Below are positions 19,646-29,094 of a stretch of 64,000 bases of DNA, in pieces. Source of the DNA: Streptomyces sp. WAC08241 (lineage in GTDB: Bacteria > Actinomycetota > Actinomycetes > Streptomycetales > Streptomycetaceae). Position numbers and translations under genes: made by a program. The notes beneath the pieces were generated by a model. The model was not told the origin of the DNA. It ran no database searches and worked only from the letters and a program-made list of their open reading frames with translations. How positions within the stretch are numbered: the first letter of the stretch is position 1; each line of letters opens with the position of its first letter. The stretch is taken from the NCBI GenBank assembly GCA_007858575.1, contig CP042279.1, forward strand, positions 2,728,001 to 2,792,000, given 5' to 3'.

Positions 19646-21753
19646 ATGACCAGCCAGCTCGTGCGGCCGACGACGGGGCCGTCCGCCGCGACGCCCGGCA
19701 GAAGGTGACGGGCGAGGCCCGCTACGCCGTCGACCGGACGCCGTCCGGCTGCCTCCACGCCTGCCCCGTGCCCGCCACCGTCGCCCGCGGCCGGGTCACG
19801 GCCGTGCACGCCGACGCGGTCCTGGAGCGCCCCGGCGTGCGCGCCGTGCTCACCCACGAGAACGCGCCCCGGCTCGGCGCGTCGGACGACCCGACACTCC
19901 TGCTGCTCCAGGACGACCGGGTGCCGCACCGCGGCTGGTACGTGGCCGTCGTCGTCGCCGACACGCCGGAGATCGCGCGCGAGGCCGCCGAGGCCCTCGA
20001 CGTCGACTACGCCACCGAGGACCACGACGTCCTGCTGCGCGCCGACCACCCGGACCTCTACACGCCGGAGGAGGCCAACGGCGGCCATCCGGCCGTGCGC
20101 GAGCGCGGCGACTTCGCCGCGGCGTTCACCGCCTCCCCGGTGCGGATCGACGCGACGTACTCCATGAGCGCCCTGCACAACCATCCGATGGAGCCCCACG
20201 CGTCCACGGCCCGCTGGGAGGACGGCGGCCTCACCGTGTACGACTCCAGCCAGGGGGCGTCGACGGTGCGGGACGTGCTCGCGGGCCTGTTCGAGCTGCC
20301 CCGGAGCGGGTCACGGTCGTCTCGGCCTTCGTCGGCGGCGGCTTCGGTTCGAAGGGCACGCCCCGGCCCCCGTGCGTCCTGGCGGCGATGGCCTCCCGGC
20401 ACACCGGCCGCCCGGTGCGGCTCGTCCTGCCCCGCCGGGAGCTCCCGGCGGTCGTGGGGCACCGTGCGCCCACCGTCCAGCGCCTGCGGATCGGCGCGTC
20501 CGAGGACGGGGTGATCAGCGCCCTCTCCCACGAGGTCGTCACCCAGACGTCGACGGTGAAGGAGTTCGTGGAGCAGGCCGCCGTCCCCGCCCGCGCCATG
20601 TACACCTCCCCGCACAGCTTCACCGGTCACCGGGTGGTGGCCCTGGACGTGCCGTCCCCGTCGTGGATGCGGGCGCCGGGCGAGGCGTCCGGCATGTACG
20701 CCCTGGAGTCGGCCATGGACGAGCTGGCCGGGGCGGTGGGCGTCGACCCGGTGGAGCTCCGGCTGCGCAACGAGCCGGACGCGGAGCCCGACAGCGGCAA
20801 GCCGTTCAGCAGCCGGGGTCTCGCCGACTGCCTGCGGGAGGGCGCGCGGCGCTTCGGCTGGAGGGCCGCGACCCCGGCCGGGCGTCCGCCGCGACGGGGA
20901 CCTGCTGTGGGGCACGGGGTCGCCTCGGCGACCTATCCCGTCCTCCTGAGCCCGTGCAAGGCGTCGGCGCACGCGGGGCCGGACGGGCGGTACACCGTAC
21001 GGGTCGACGCCACCGACATCGGCACGGGCGCGCGCACCGTCCTGGCCCAGATCGCCGCCGAGGCCCTCGGCGTCCCGCTGGACGCGGTGCGGGTCGAGCT
21101 CGGCAGCAGCGTCCTGCCCGACGCCCCCGTGGCGGGCGGTTCCTCCGGCACGGGCTCCTGGGGCTGGGCCGTGCACAAGGCCTGCACCGCCCTGCGCGAG
21201 ACGCTGGCCGACCGCTCGGGAGCGCTGCCGTCCGAGGGGGTCACCGCCGAGGCGGACACCGAGGAGGAGACGGGCGAGGACTCCCCGTACGCCCGGCACG
21301 CCTTCGGCGCCCACTTCGCGGAGGTCCGCGTCGACACCGTCACCGGCGAGGTGCGGGTGAGCCGGCTGCTCGGCGTCTACGCGGCGGGGCGGATCCTCAA
21401 CTCCCGCACGGCCCGCTCGCAGTTCATCGGCGGGATGACGATGGCCTCGGCATGGCGCTGACGGAGCACAGCACCATGGACGCCGCCTTCGGCGACTACA
21501 CCGAGCGCGACCTGGCCTCCTACCACGTGCCGGCCTGCGCGGACGTGCCGGCGATCCAGGCGCACTGGTGGACGAGCACGACCCCCACCTCAATCCGATG
21601 GGCAGCAAGGGCATCGGGGAGATCGGCATCGTCGGCACGGCCGCGGCGATCGCCAACGCCGTCCACCACGCGACCGGCGTGCGCCTGCGCGACCTGCCCC
21701 TGACCCCGGACCGGCTCCTGCCGCACCTGTCGGAGGTGGACGGCACGCGGTAG
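19646..21753 (+). CDS. paoC: Aldehyde oxidoreductase molybdenum-cofactor subunit (PaoC-like)
   Basis: AGGAGG precedes the ATG at 19646. This is the catalytic Mo subunit that oxidises aldehydes using molybdopterin-cytosine-dinucleotide. The start domain reads [15 protein letters not shown], followed by the Mo-binding glycine loop [14 protein letters not shown], then [38 protein letters not shown] and SGTGSWGW. The active-site Glu loop is [20 protein letters not shown]. The length with repairs, about 700 aa, is normal for PaoC. Shifts lie at about 19672, 20300, 20880, 21450 and 21570. A hairpin terminator follows. The aldehyde substrate is unknown; detoxification of aromatic aldehydes is the usual role of this group. 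Confidence 0.9.
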
Positions 21754-21777
21754 GAGGGCCGACCCCGGACGCACGGA

Positions 21778-21808
21778 AGGCCGTCCTCTCGATGTGAGAG
21801 AACGGCCT
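21778..21808. terminator. Hairpin between paoC-like gene and tRNA-Pro
   Basis: The stem is 21778-21784 with 21802-21808 (aggccgt/acggcct), one C-A mismatch, then ctctc/gagag around a gatgt loop. It lies 25 bases after the paoC-like stop and 18 bases past the 3' end of the tRNA gene on the opposite strand, so it can stop transcription from both sides. Confidence 0.78.
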
Positions 21809-21826
21809 CCGACCTGCGTTTCCGCG

Positions 21827-21903
<77 letters not shown>

Positions 21904-22396
21904 TTGCCCGCCCGACCTGGGGTTTTCCCCGGCCGAACGCGCATGAGAACAATACCGCACTTTCCCGGGTGGTCACGAACCCCTTTCCCGGCGCCCCCGG
22001 AGGAGGGCGGGCGAGGAGGGGCGGGCCGCCCGCGAGGAGGCGATGAGGAGACGGCGAGGAGGGGCGACATGCCGCTCTTCTGCGGGGAAGCCGCTCACAT
22101 GGTGAAGATATGGACCTCGCAGCCATATGTCCGGACTCTCCTTGCCCCTGGCATGTGGCAGAAACATGCCCACGGGCGAGAGGGTGCGGATAGGGCCGAG
22201 CAGGCCAAGGCCACCCGAAACATAGTCGAACCCGATCGTCAACCGCTCCTGTTTCAGACAAACTTCGTTCCGTTATTGATCCCTCACAGAAAGATCAACA
22301 CCATGAAGAGGTCGGCCTGTTCGGGACGGGACCACTGCCGATGCACCACCTGGTCGGACAACCCGACGATCAGGCGTTTCGCGGGAGGAACTCGTC
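21904..22396. other. Gene-free interval with two short hairpins
   Basis: I see no gene in these 493 bases. Two inverted repeats stand out. One is atatgg/ccatat (22108-22113 and 22123-22128). The other is ggcatgt/acatgcc (22150-22156 and 22164-22170). The stretch is less GC-rich than its neighbours towards 22200-22310. It must contain the promoters of the tRNA (leftward) and the acyl-CoA dehydrogenase gene (rightward). Confidence 0.45.
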
Positions 22397-23603
22397 ATGG
22401 ACAGCTACTTCGGCAGTCGGCTCCATCATGAGCTCAGGGAGACGGTGAGGGACTTCGCGGAGCGCGAGGTCCGGCCGCGCATAGCCGAGATGGAGGCGTC
22501 CCGGACGGTCCACCACGAGCTGTCCCGGATGATCGCCGAGCAGGGCTGGCTGGGCGCGACGATCAGTCCCGAGTACGGCGGCATGGGCGCCGGCCACCTG
22601 GCGAAGACCATCATCATCGAGGAGCTCTCCCGGGTCAGCGGCGCCATGGGCGCCATGGTCCAGGCCTCCCAACTGGGCACCGCCAAGATCGTGCACTTCG
22701 GCAGCGACGAGCAGCGCAAGACCTGGCTCCCGGCGATCGCCGCCGGCGAGTGCCTGCCGACCATCGCGGTCACCGAGCCCGACGCCGGCGGCCACGTCCT
22801 CGGCATGAGCGCCAGTGCGGTCCGGGACGGCGACGACTACGTCCTCAACGGCAGCAAGGTCTACGTCGGCAACAGCCACGTGGGCGATCTGCACGGCGTC
22901 GTGGTCAGGACCGGTCCCGGCTCGAAAGGACTCAGTGCGTTTCTGGTCGAATCCGATCGACCGGGTTTCAGGACCGGTCCGCAGCAGACGGCCATGGGAC
23001 TCCACGGCTTCAGCTTCGGCGAGCTGATCTTCGAGAACTGCCGGGTGCCGGCCGCCAACCGGCTCGGCGACGAGGGCGACGGCCTCTCCGTCGCGTACTC
23101 CTCCAGCGTGCTCTACGGGCGGGCCAACCTCACCGCCGTCTCCCTCGGCATCCACCGGGCGATCCTGGAGGAGACCACCCGCTTCGCCTCCGAGCGCATC
23201 CGCTACGGAAAGCCGCTCCACGCCCTCCCCACGGTCAAGCTGAAGCTGGGCCAGATGCAGTCCCGGCTCATGACCGCCCGGCTGGCCGCGTACCACGCCG
23301 TGCACCTGCTCGACCAGGGCCTCTCCTGCGACGCCGAGCTGATGAACGCCAAGCTGGTCAACGTCGAGTCGGCGATCGACTCCGGCCGCAACGCCATGGA
23401 GGTCCACGCCGCCGCCGGCCTCTTCACCGACCGGGCCATCGAGCGGTACCTCCGGGACGCGCACCACATCTTCGCCCCGGCCGGCACCTCCGACATCCAG
23501 CTCTGCGCCTGGCCGAGGTCGCCCTCGGCCAGGACAAGGGAAGCTGGTCGGAGCGGCTCTCCGAGGTGGTCCGCACCCCGTGCCGGAGCCGCTGCCCGTC
23601 TGA
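22397..23603 (+). CDS. Acyl-CoA dehydrogenase family flavoprotein
   Basis: A GGGAGGA site precedes the ATG at 22397. The protein has the three-domain acyl-CoA dehydrogenase fold: N-terminal helices (RETVRDFAEREVRPRI, WLGATISPEYGGMG), a beta domain with the flavin motif TIAVTEPDAGGHVLGMSA and VLNGSKVYVGNSHV, and C-terminal helices (FASERIRYGKPL, VHAAAGLFTDRAIERYLRDA). The usual catalytic Glu in the IYEGTS-like motif is replaced: the sequence reads FAPAGTSDIQL. That variation is seen in enzymes of secondary metabolism acting on carrier-bound acyl groups. Two single-C losses (about 23520 and 23578) are bridged to reach RLAEVALGQDKG and a stop at 23601. Confidence 0.85.
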
Positions 23604-23617
23604 TCCGCGACCGGTCC

Positions 23618-23669
23618 CGACGGGCCGGGGCCCGGTACGGCCACCGCCGTACCGGGCCCCGGCCCGTCG
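23618..23669. terminator. Perfect 23-bp bidirectional terminator
   Basis: The arms 23618-23640 and 23647-23669 are perfect inverted copies (23 bp) around a 6-base ccaccg loop. It sits between the convergent acyl-CoA dehydrogenase gene (stop 23603) and the conservon operon (last stop 23684). Confidence 0.88.
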
Positions 23670-23683
23670 TCGGGCGCCGGCGG

Positions 23684-24254
23684 TCAGAGCACGCCGTCCT
23701 CGCGGCGGTGGATCTGCTCCACCAGCTCCGCGGCCATCGCCTTGATGGTCTCCAGACCGGCGCGGCCCCACGGGCGCACGTCGGTGTCGACCACGCAGAT
23801 GGTGCCGAGCGCGACCCCGGTGCGGTCGATCAGCGGCGCCCCCATGTAGGAGCGGATGCCGATCTCGTCCACGACCGGGTTGCCCGCGAAGCGCGGGTAG
23901 TCGCAGACGTCCTCCAGGACGAGCGCCTTGCGCCGCACCACCACGTGCGGGCAGTAGCCGTGGTCACGGGCCATGAAGCGGCCGACGCCGCCCCCGCTGC
24001 CGCGGCGGCGCCCAGGTCGCTGCCGGAGTGGGTGCCCTCGGGGTGTGGAGGCCCGCGAAGAACTGCCGGTTCTCGTCGATGAAGTTGACCATCGAGAACG
24101 GGGCGCCGGTCATCTCGGCGAGCCGGTGCGCGAAGTCGTCGAACGCCGGCTCCGGCCGCTCCCCCAGACCGAGTTCGCGCAGCCGCCGCACCCGGGCCGG
24201 TGCTTCCTTGTCGTTCGGGGTCAGCAGGAGGTGACCGGTCGGGTCGTAGGTCAT
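23684..24254 (-). CDS. GAF-domain protein, fifth gene of a conservon
   Basis: The ATG at 24254 overlaps the GTPase gene's stop (ATGA). The product is a single GAF sensor domain of about 190 residues: [20 protein letters not shown], then [35 protein letters not shown] and DTDVRPWG, ending [15 protein letters not shown] domains bind small ligands or chromophores. In Streptomyces conservons an extra gene after cvnD, often a cytochrome P450 or a GAF protein, is common. Two apparent shifts near 24030-23980 break the middle. Confidence 0.78.
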
Positions 24255-24888
24255 GGCGTGGCTCCGTAGCTCGGCACGGTGTCCGGGATGGTGGTGAGCA
24301 GGTACTGGACGAGGGTGAGCAGGGTGCGGATGCCCGAGCTGGAGATCCGGGCGTCGCAGAGGACGACCGGCACCTGCGGGTCGAGGTCGAGCGCGGCCCG
24401 CACCTCGTCCGGCTCGTAGCGGTGGGCGCCGTCGAACTCGTTGATCGCGACGACGAAGTGGATCCCCCGCCGCTCGAAGAAGTCGACGGCGGCGAAGCAC
24501 TCCTGGAGCCTGCGGGTGTCGGCGAGGACGACCGCCCCGAGCGCCCCTCGGAGAGCTCGTCCCACATGAACCAGAAGCGCTCCTGGCCGGGGGTGCCGAA
24601 GAGGTACAGCACGTGGTTGTTGTCGAGCGTGATGCGGCCGAAGTCCATGGCGACGGTGGTCGTGGTCTTGGACTCCACGCCCTCCAGACTGTCGGTGGCC
24701 GCGCTGACCGAGGTCAGCAGCTCCTCGGTGCTCAGCGGTTCGATCTCGCTGACGGCGCCCACGAGGGTCGTCTTGCCCACGCCGAAGCCGCCCGCCACCA
24801 GGATCTTGACCGCGGTGGGGAAGGAGTCGGCGGGGAAGGGGTCGGCCGCGGAGCTCTCGTGGCGCTCAGAGCCGTTGTCGTAGGCCAT
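24251..24888 (-). CDS. cvnD: CvnD-type small GTP-binding protein
   Basis: The ATG at 24888 lies inside the end of the DUF742 gene (23-base overlap). The protein is a Ras-like/MglA-related GTPase: P-loop [19 protein letters not shown], switch region [14 protein letters not shown], switch [20 protein letters not shown] and base-recognition INEFDGA in place of NKxD. It ends TVPSYGATP. It presumably cycles downstream of the CvnA kinase with the roadblock protein CvnB acting on its GTPase state. One frameshift at about 24545 (a lost base in a C/G run) is bridged. Confidence 0.88.
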
Positions 24889-25235
24889 CGAGCACCGCCT
24901 CCAGCAAGGAACGGTCGGTGGGGTTGGCGTGGAAGCGGGGCGCCCGGGCGGTGAGCGCCCCGCAGTCCACGAGGTCGGAGAGCAGGACCTTGGTGACGAC
25001 GGCCGGCAGCCTCAGGTGCGCCGCGACCTCGGCCACCGAGGTGGGCCCGCCGCACAGCCCGAGGGCCAGGCTGTGCTCGGGGCCCATGTGCGCCTGGGGG
25101 ACGAACCGGTCGCCATCACCATCGACAGCAGGTCGAGGGCGGTGGTGGGCTTGGTCCGGCCGCCGCTGACGGTGTACGGACGGATCAGCCGGCCGGCCGC
25201 GTCGTCGAGCCAGGGTCCTTCCTGGGGGACGTCAC
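24866..25235 (-). CDS. cvnC: CvnC-type DUF742 protein
   Basis: This small protein (about 123 aa) has the DUF742 winged-helix-like domain found as the third conservon gene. The GTG at 25235 lies 2 bases after the roadblock stop. Pieces read across frames are [51 protein letters not shown] and [20 protein letters not shown], ending LDGLRQRL. Two single-base losses (about 25222 and 25110) are needed for this reading. It overlaps the GTPase gene by 23 bases, implying coupled translation. Confidence 0.82.
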
Positions 25236-25237
25236 GG

Positions 25238-25672
25238 TTACTGTCCGAAGCCGCCGAGGGCGCCGGCGGCCTGCCGGGCGGGAGTGACCAGATACGGCCG
25301 GACGCTCTTGACGAGCATCGCCATCTCGTAGCCGAGGACGGCGGCGTCCGCCTCGCGCCCGGCGAGGACGGCCAGGCAGGTGCCGGAGCCGGCGGTGGAG
25401 ACGAACAGGAGGGTGGAGTCCAGCTCCACGACCACCTGGCGGACCTCGCCGCCGTCGCCGAAGCGGGCGCCCGCGCTCCGGCCGAGCGAGTACAGGCCGG
25501 AGGCGAGCGCCGCCATGTGGTCGGCGGCGTCGGGGTCGAGTCCGTGGACGGATTTGACGAGGCCGTCGGAGGAGAGCAGAACGGCGTTGCGGGTGTACGG
25601 GACCCGCTGGACCAGTCCGCTCAGCAGCCAGTCGAGGTCCGAGGAATGGCCGGTCGGCGCATTGCTCGCCAT
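25238..25672 (-). CDS. cvnB: CvnB-type roadblock/LC7 protein
   Basis: This gene is intact. The ATG at 25672 has AAGGAG 10 bases upstream. Across 144 residues it shows the roadblock/LC7 fold: DWLLSGLVQRVPYTRNAVLL, SSDGLVKSVHGLDPDAADHM, ALASGLYSLGRSAGARFG, then VVVELDSTLLFVSTAGSGTC and LAVLAGREADAAVLGYEMAM. Roadblock proteins regulate small GTPases, here most likely CvnD. The start lies 7 bases downstream of the kinase stop, and its ribosome site overlaps the end of the kinase gene. Confidence 0.9.
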   Translation of the reverse strand: MASNAPTGHSSDLDWLLSGLVQRVPYTRNAVLLSSDGLVKSVHGLDPDAADHMAALASGLYSLGRSAGARFGDGGEVRQVVVELDSTLLFVSTAGSGTCLAVLAGREADAAVLGYEMAMLVKSVRPYLVTPARQAAGALGGFGQ

Positions 25673-25679
25673 GGTGCAT

Positions 25680-27622
25680 CTACTCCTTGTACGGGTCGCC
25701 GGGACGCGGCGACTCATGGGGGCGGGCTGGGATTCCGCGAGGCCGATGCCGCGCTGGAACGCGGCCATCAGACCCGGGTCGTGCAGGGCGTGCTCCTCGG
25801 TCCTGCGGGCCGCCGGCTCGTCGCGCAGTTGCGGGACGAGGTGCTCCTGGGCGCGCCGCTTGGGGAGCAGGGGCCTGCCGTCGTCCTCGGCGGGGGTGCC
25901 GGGGGCAGGGGCGAGACCAGGGAGGCCGGCGGGCCCTGGTGTCCGGTGTCGGCCGGACGGTCGGGGACCAAGGGCACGGGACCGGTGTCCCCGTATCCGC
26001 CGGGCCGCTCGGTCGTACGGGGGTACGCGTACGAGCCGGTGGCGGGGGTCTCCTCGTGGCGGGCGGCGGCCCGCTCCGGGAGGGCGCGGACGCCGGTGCG
26101 TGGGAGGCGGGCGCTCCGTTCGCCTGCGCGGGCACGGGCGCCTGCGGGTGGGACGGGGCGGAGGGCGCCTGGTGGAGCGGGGCCCGCGCCGGTACGGGGC
26201 CGGGTGCGGGTCGGGGACCGGGGCGTGGGACGGGGCCTGTACGGGGACGGGGCCGTGGCCGCGGGCTGCGCCGGGGGCTGGGGCTGCACCGGGGACTGGG
26301 GCTGGAGCTGCACCTGGCCGGGCGGGATCGCCGAGGACCCGGCGGTCGCGGCGGCCTGGCGCTCGTGCTGGGCGAGGCCTCCGGGTCGGCGCCGAGGAGG
26401 CCCTGCGGGAGGACGAGCACGGCCTGGACGCCGCCGTAGATGTTGGACTGGAGGCGTACGGCGATGCCGTGCCGCCGGGCGAGCGCCGAGACGACGAAGA
26501 GGCCGATGCGGCCGTCCTGGAGCAGGTGCGAGACGTTGACCTGGTCGGGGTCGGCAAGGAGGGCGTTCATCTTGTTCTGCTCGGCGGCGGGCATGCCGAG
26601 TCCGCGGTCCTCGACCTCGATCGCGAGGCCCGCCGTGACGTACTGGGCGCGCAGCAGCACGGTGGTGTGCGGCGCGGAGAACAGCGTCGCGTTCTCGACG
26701 AGTTCGGCGAGGAGGTGGATGACGTCGGCCACGGCATGGCCCCGGAGCGTACCGTCGATCGGGGGACGAGCTTCACGCGCGGGTACTGCTCGACCTCGGC
26801 GATGGAGGAGCGGAGCACCTCGGTCATGGTGACCGGGTTCGACCACTGGCGGCGGAGATGGCGCCGCCGAGCACGGCGAGGTTCTCGGCGTGGCGGCGGA
26901 TGCGGGTGGCCAGGTGGTCGACGTGGAACAGGCCCTTGAGCAGCTCCGGGTCCTCGACTCGTTCTCCAGCTCGTCGAGGAGCTGGATCTCGCGGTGGACC
27001 AGGGACTGGAGGCGCCGGGCGAGGTTGACGAAGACCTCGACCTTCTGTTCGTTCCCGACGCTGCTGGAGAGCCGGGACGCCTGCACGACGGCCGCCACGG
27101 CGGCTTCGTGAGAGCGCGTCAGTTCCTGGGTGAGGAGGTCGAATTCGTCACCTGTGGCGGAGGCGGCCGGCGGGACGGGCCGGGACGGGATCCCCTCCCC
27201 TGCGCAGTTGTTCGACGATCGCGCGCAGTTCGCTCTAGCCGCGGGCGCTGGTGCGGCGCAGGGCGTTGCAGCGGTCGAGGACCGTCTTGGCGGCGCGGTC
27301 GGCGCCGAGCGCGGCGGCCGCGACGGAGGCGACGGTGAGGGCGGCGGCGCCGGTGAGCGCGGCCCAGAGGCCGGGGTGGGGGTGGCTCCGGTGGAGCGGA
27401 TGGTGAAGAGGACGGCCGCCGCGCCGCCGAGGGCCACCGCGACGGCGGGGAGGACCGAGGTGCGCAGGAGTTGGGGCCGTATGCGGGCTTCCGCGGGGAG
27501 CGGCGCGGGGACTGCGCCGTGGGGGTGCTGCCGTTGCCGGTGGCGGAGCGGGCGCCCGGCCGGCCGTGCCGCCCGCCCTCGCGTCGGTCGGAACGCGGAG
27601 CGGGTGCGCGAAGTTGAGACAT
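25680..27622 (-). CDS. cvnA: CvnA-type sensor histidine kinase-like ATPase
   Basis: The ATG at 27622 has AAGGA 6 bases upstream. The protein is broken by at least four shifts. Restored, it shows two membrane-type segments (VAVALGGAAAVLFTIRST, ALTGAAALTVASVAAAALG) and a dimerisation helix region (TQELTRSHEAAVAAVVQASR, then NLARRLQSLVHREIQLLDEL). The GHKL ATPase core follows: N-box HLLAELVENATLFSAPHTTV, G1 VEDRGLGMP and G2 GRIGLFVVSALARRHGI. The roughly 230-residue C-terminal tail is rich in Pro, Ala and Arg with no fold. A phospho-accepting His in the usual context is not evident, as in other conservon kinases. It heads the cvn operon. Confidence 0.85.
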
Positions 27623-27701
27623 GAGTGTCCTTGGTACGTGCCCAGGAGTCGGCGTACTGCGGGGAGCGTGTCAGGGGGCGAGCCGGGTGTTCTCCCGGAT
27701 G

Positions 27702-27736
27702 GACTACGGGGATCGTCTACGGGGTCGTCTACAGGG
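27702..27736. repeat. Three direct repeats upstream of the conservon
   Basis: The decamers gactacgggg (27702), gtctacgggg (27715) and gtctacaggg (27727) are spaced 13 and 12 bases apart, about 80-115 bases upstream of the cvnA start. Regular near-helical spacing suggests an operator for an unidentified regulator. The remainder of 27623-28145 holds no gene that I can support. Confidence 0.5.
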
Positions 27737-27992
27737 GCGGGGAGCCTACCGATGATCATCAACCACACACCGTAGTCGTCAACCGTTCATGTGCGGTGCG
27801 CAGTTGGCAAACTTACCCGTAGTGCGACCCGGTCCGGTATCGCCCCTCGCACAACAGGCCGAGAACCGTCGGCCGAAAGTCGTTCCCGCGGTGCGGGGTG
27901 ATCGTCCGGGAGCGGGAACGGAAGGGGGCGGAGGCGCCTTCGCACCCCCGCCCTCCATGGAAATCGTCCCCGACCGGAATTCTCGGCGGAAA

Positions 27993-28013
27993 GGCGGACC
28001 CGTCCGGTCCGCC
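27993..28013. terminator. Hairpin downstream of the thioesterase gene
   Basis: ggcggacc (27993-28000) pairs with ggtccgcc (28006-28013) around a 5-base cgtcc loop. It is about 130 bases past the inferred thioesterase stop, in a gene-free stretch. A shorter 7-bp hairpin (cctcacc/ggtgagg, 28144-28160) lies right at that stop. Either could end the leftward transcript. Confidence 0.45.
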
Positions 28014-28145
28014 CCTCCCCACGGGCGCCCGCGCTCTCCCGCTGGCCCGGATCCGCGCCCGCGGCGCACGCCTCCCGCCGCCCGGCCGGCACCCGCTCCG
28101 GCGGCCGGATCCGTACGCGCGGCGGCGCCGGCCGCGACCGGTCCC

Positions 28146-28927
28146 TCACCTTGGGTGAGGGCGGTCCTCCCCGGCGCGGCCCTCGGGTGCGGGGCGAGGT
28201 CGGCCCCCACCAGTTCCGCCACGCGCCGGACGTGCTCGGTCAGGTAGAAGTGGCCGCCCTCGTACGCGTGGAAGCGGCACTCCCCGGTGCCGTGCCGCTT
28301 CCAGTCCAGGACCGCGTCCGCCGGGGTGCGGGGATCGCGGTCGCCCGTGAGCACCGTCAGCGGACAGGTCGGTTCGGGACCGGGCCGCCACCGGTAGGTG
28401 CGTACGGCCCGGTAGTCCGCCCGCAACGCGGGCATGATCAGCCCAGGACCGCCGGATCGGACAGCAGCTCGGCGCTGGTGCCGTCCAGCGTGCGCAGGTC
28501 GGCGAGGATGTCCTCGTCACCGGTGATCTCCCCTCGCCCCCGACCCCGCGGGAGGGGCCGGGCATCCGGACACGTACAGCCGCGCCGGGTTCAGGAGGCG
28601 GGCCGCCTCGTACGCCACCAGGGCGCCCATGCTGTGTCCGAACAGCACCAGCGGGCGTTCGTCCAGGGCGGGTTCGAGCGCGGCGACGACCTGCCGGGCC
28701 AGTTCGTGGAGGTCGTCGACCGCGGGCTCGTGCCAGCGGTCCTGGCGGCCGGGGTACTGGACGGCCAGCACGTCGGCCACCGGGGACAGCTCGGCGGAGA
28801 GGGGGACGAAATAGCCTGCCGCGCCGCCCGCGTGCGGCAGGCACACCAGTCGGACCGGGCGGGTCGCCGGATCGGGCGTGGTGTGGAACCTGCGCAGCCA
28901 CGTCCTGGGGCCCACCGGCGCCGTCAC
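28146..28927 (-). CDS. Type II thioesterase (alpha/beta hydrolase)
   Basis: This is a stand-alone thioesterase of the kind that clears mis-primed carrier proteins in NRPS/PKS systems. The GTG at 28927 overlaps the upstream small reading frame's stop. Motifs are RLVCLPHAGGAAGYFVPL, VQYPGRQDRWHEP, nucleophile LVLFGHSMGALVAYEAARL, acid region LTVLTGDRDPRTP and catalytic His in YEGGHFYLTEH. Two or three shifts (about 28540 and 28450) are bridged. The exact stop is unclear: in the restored frame no stop appears until 27779, so one further base loss near 28190 is likely and 28146 is my best guess. It lies with ATP-grasp and condensation-domain remnants. Confidence 0.8.
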
Positions 28928-29094
28928 GCCCGGCCCTCCTTCACGTCCGTGAGCGCCGCGGCGGTCGCCTCGCGCACCGTGCCGTCGGGGCGGGTGAACA
29001 CGTACGTCAGCTTCGGCAGCGCCTCCTCCAGGGCGTCGAGCATCGTCCGGTGGTCGGCGCACGAACCCCAGATGACGTCCAGCGGCGTGGTCAT
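28924..29094 (-). CDS. 56-aa reading frame coupled to ATP-grasp and thioesterase genes
   Basis: An ATG at 29094 overlaps the ATP-grasp stop (TGATG), and the stop at 28924 overlaps the thioesterase GTG. The product starts MTTPLDVIWGSCADHRTML, continues DALEEALPKLTYVFTRPDG and ends TDVKEGRA. No domain is recognised. Alternatively it is the C-terminus of the ATP-grasp enzyme. Adding one G to the G4 run just upstream (29095-29098) fuses the two in frame, and such losses are common in this sequence. I cannot choose between the two. Confidence 0.5.
   Translation of the reverse strand: MTTPLDVIWGSCADHRTMLDALEEALPKLTYVFTRPDGTVREATAAALTDVKEGRA

Noticed and set aside
24929..26539. 536-residue plus-strand frame opposite the conservon genes
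   Set aside because: It is antisense to clearly matched cvnA, cvnB and cvnC genes and has no recognisable protein features.
27779..28145. C-terminal extension of the thioesterase to 27779
   Set aside because: Thioesterases of this type end near 250 residues. The extra stretch is low-complexity, contains a hairpin and follows a likely lost base.
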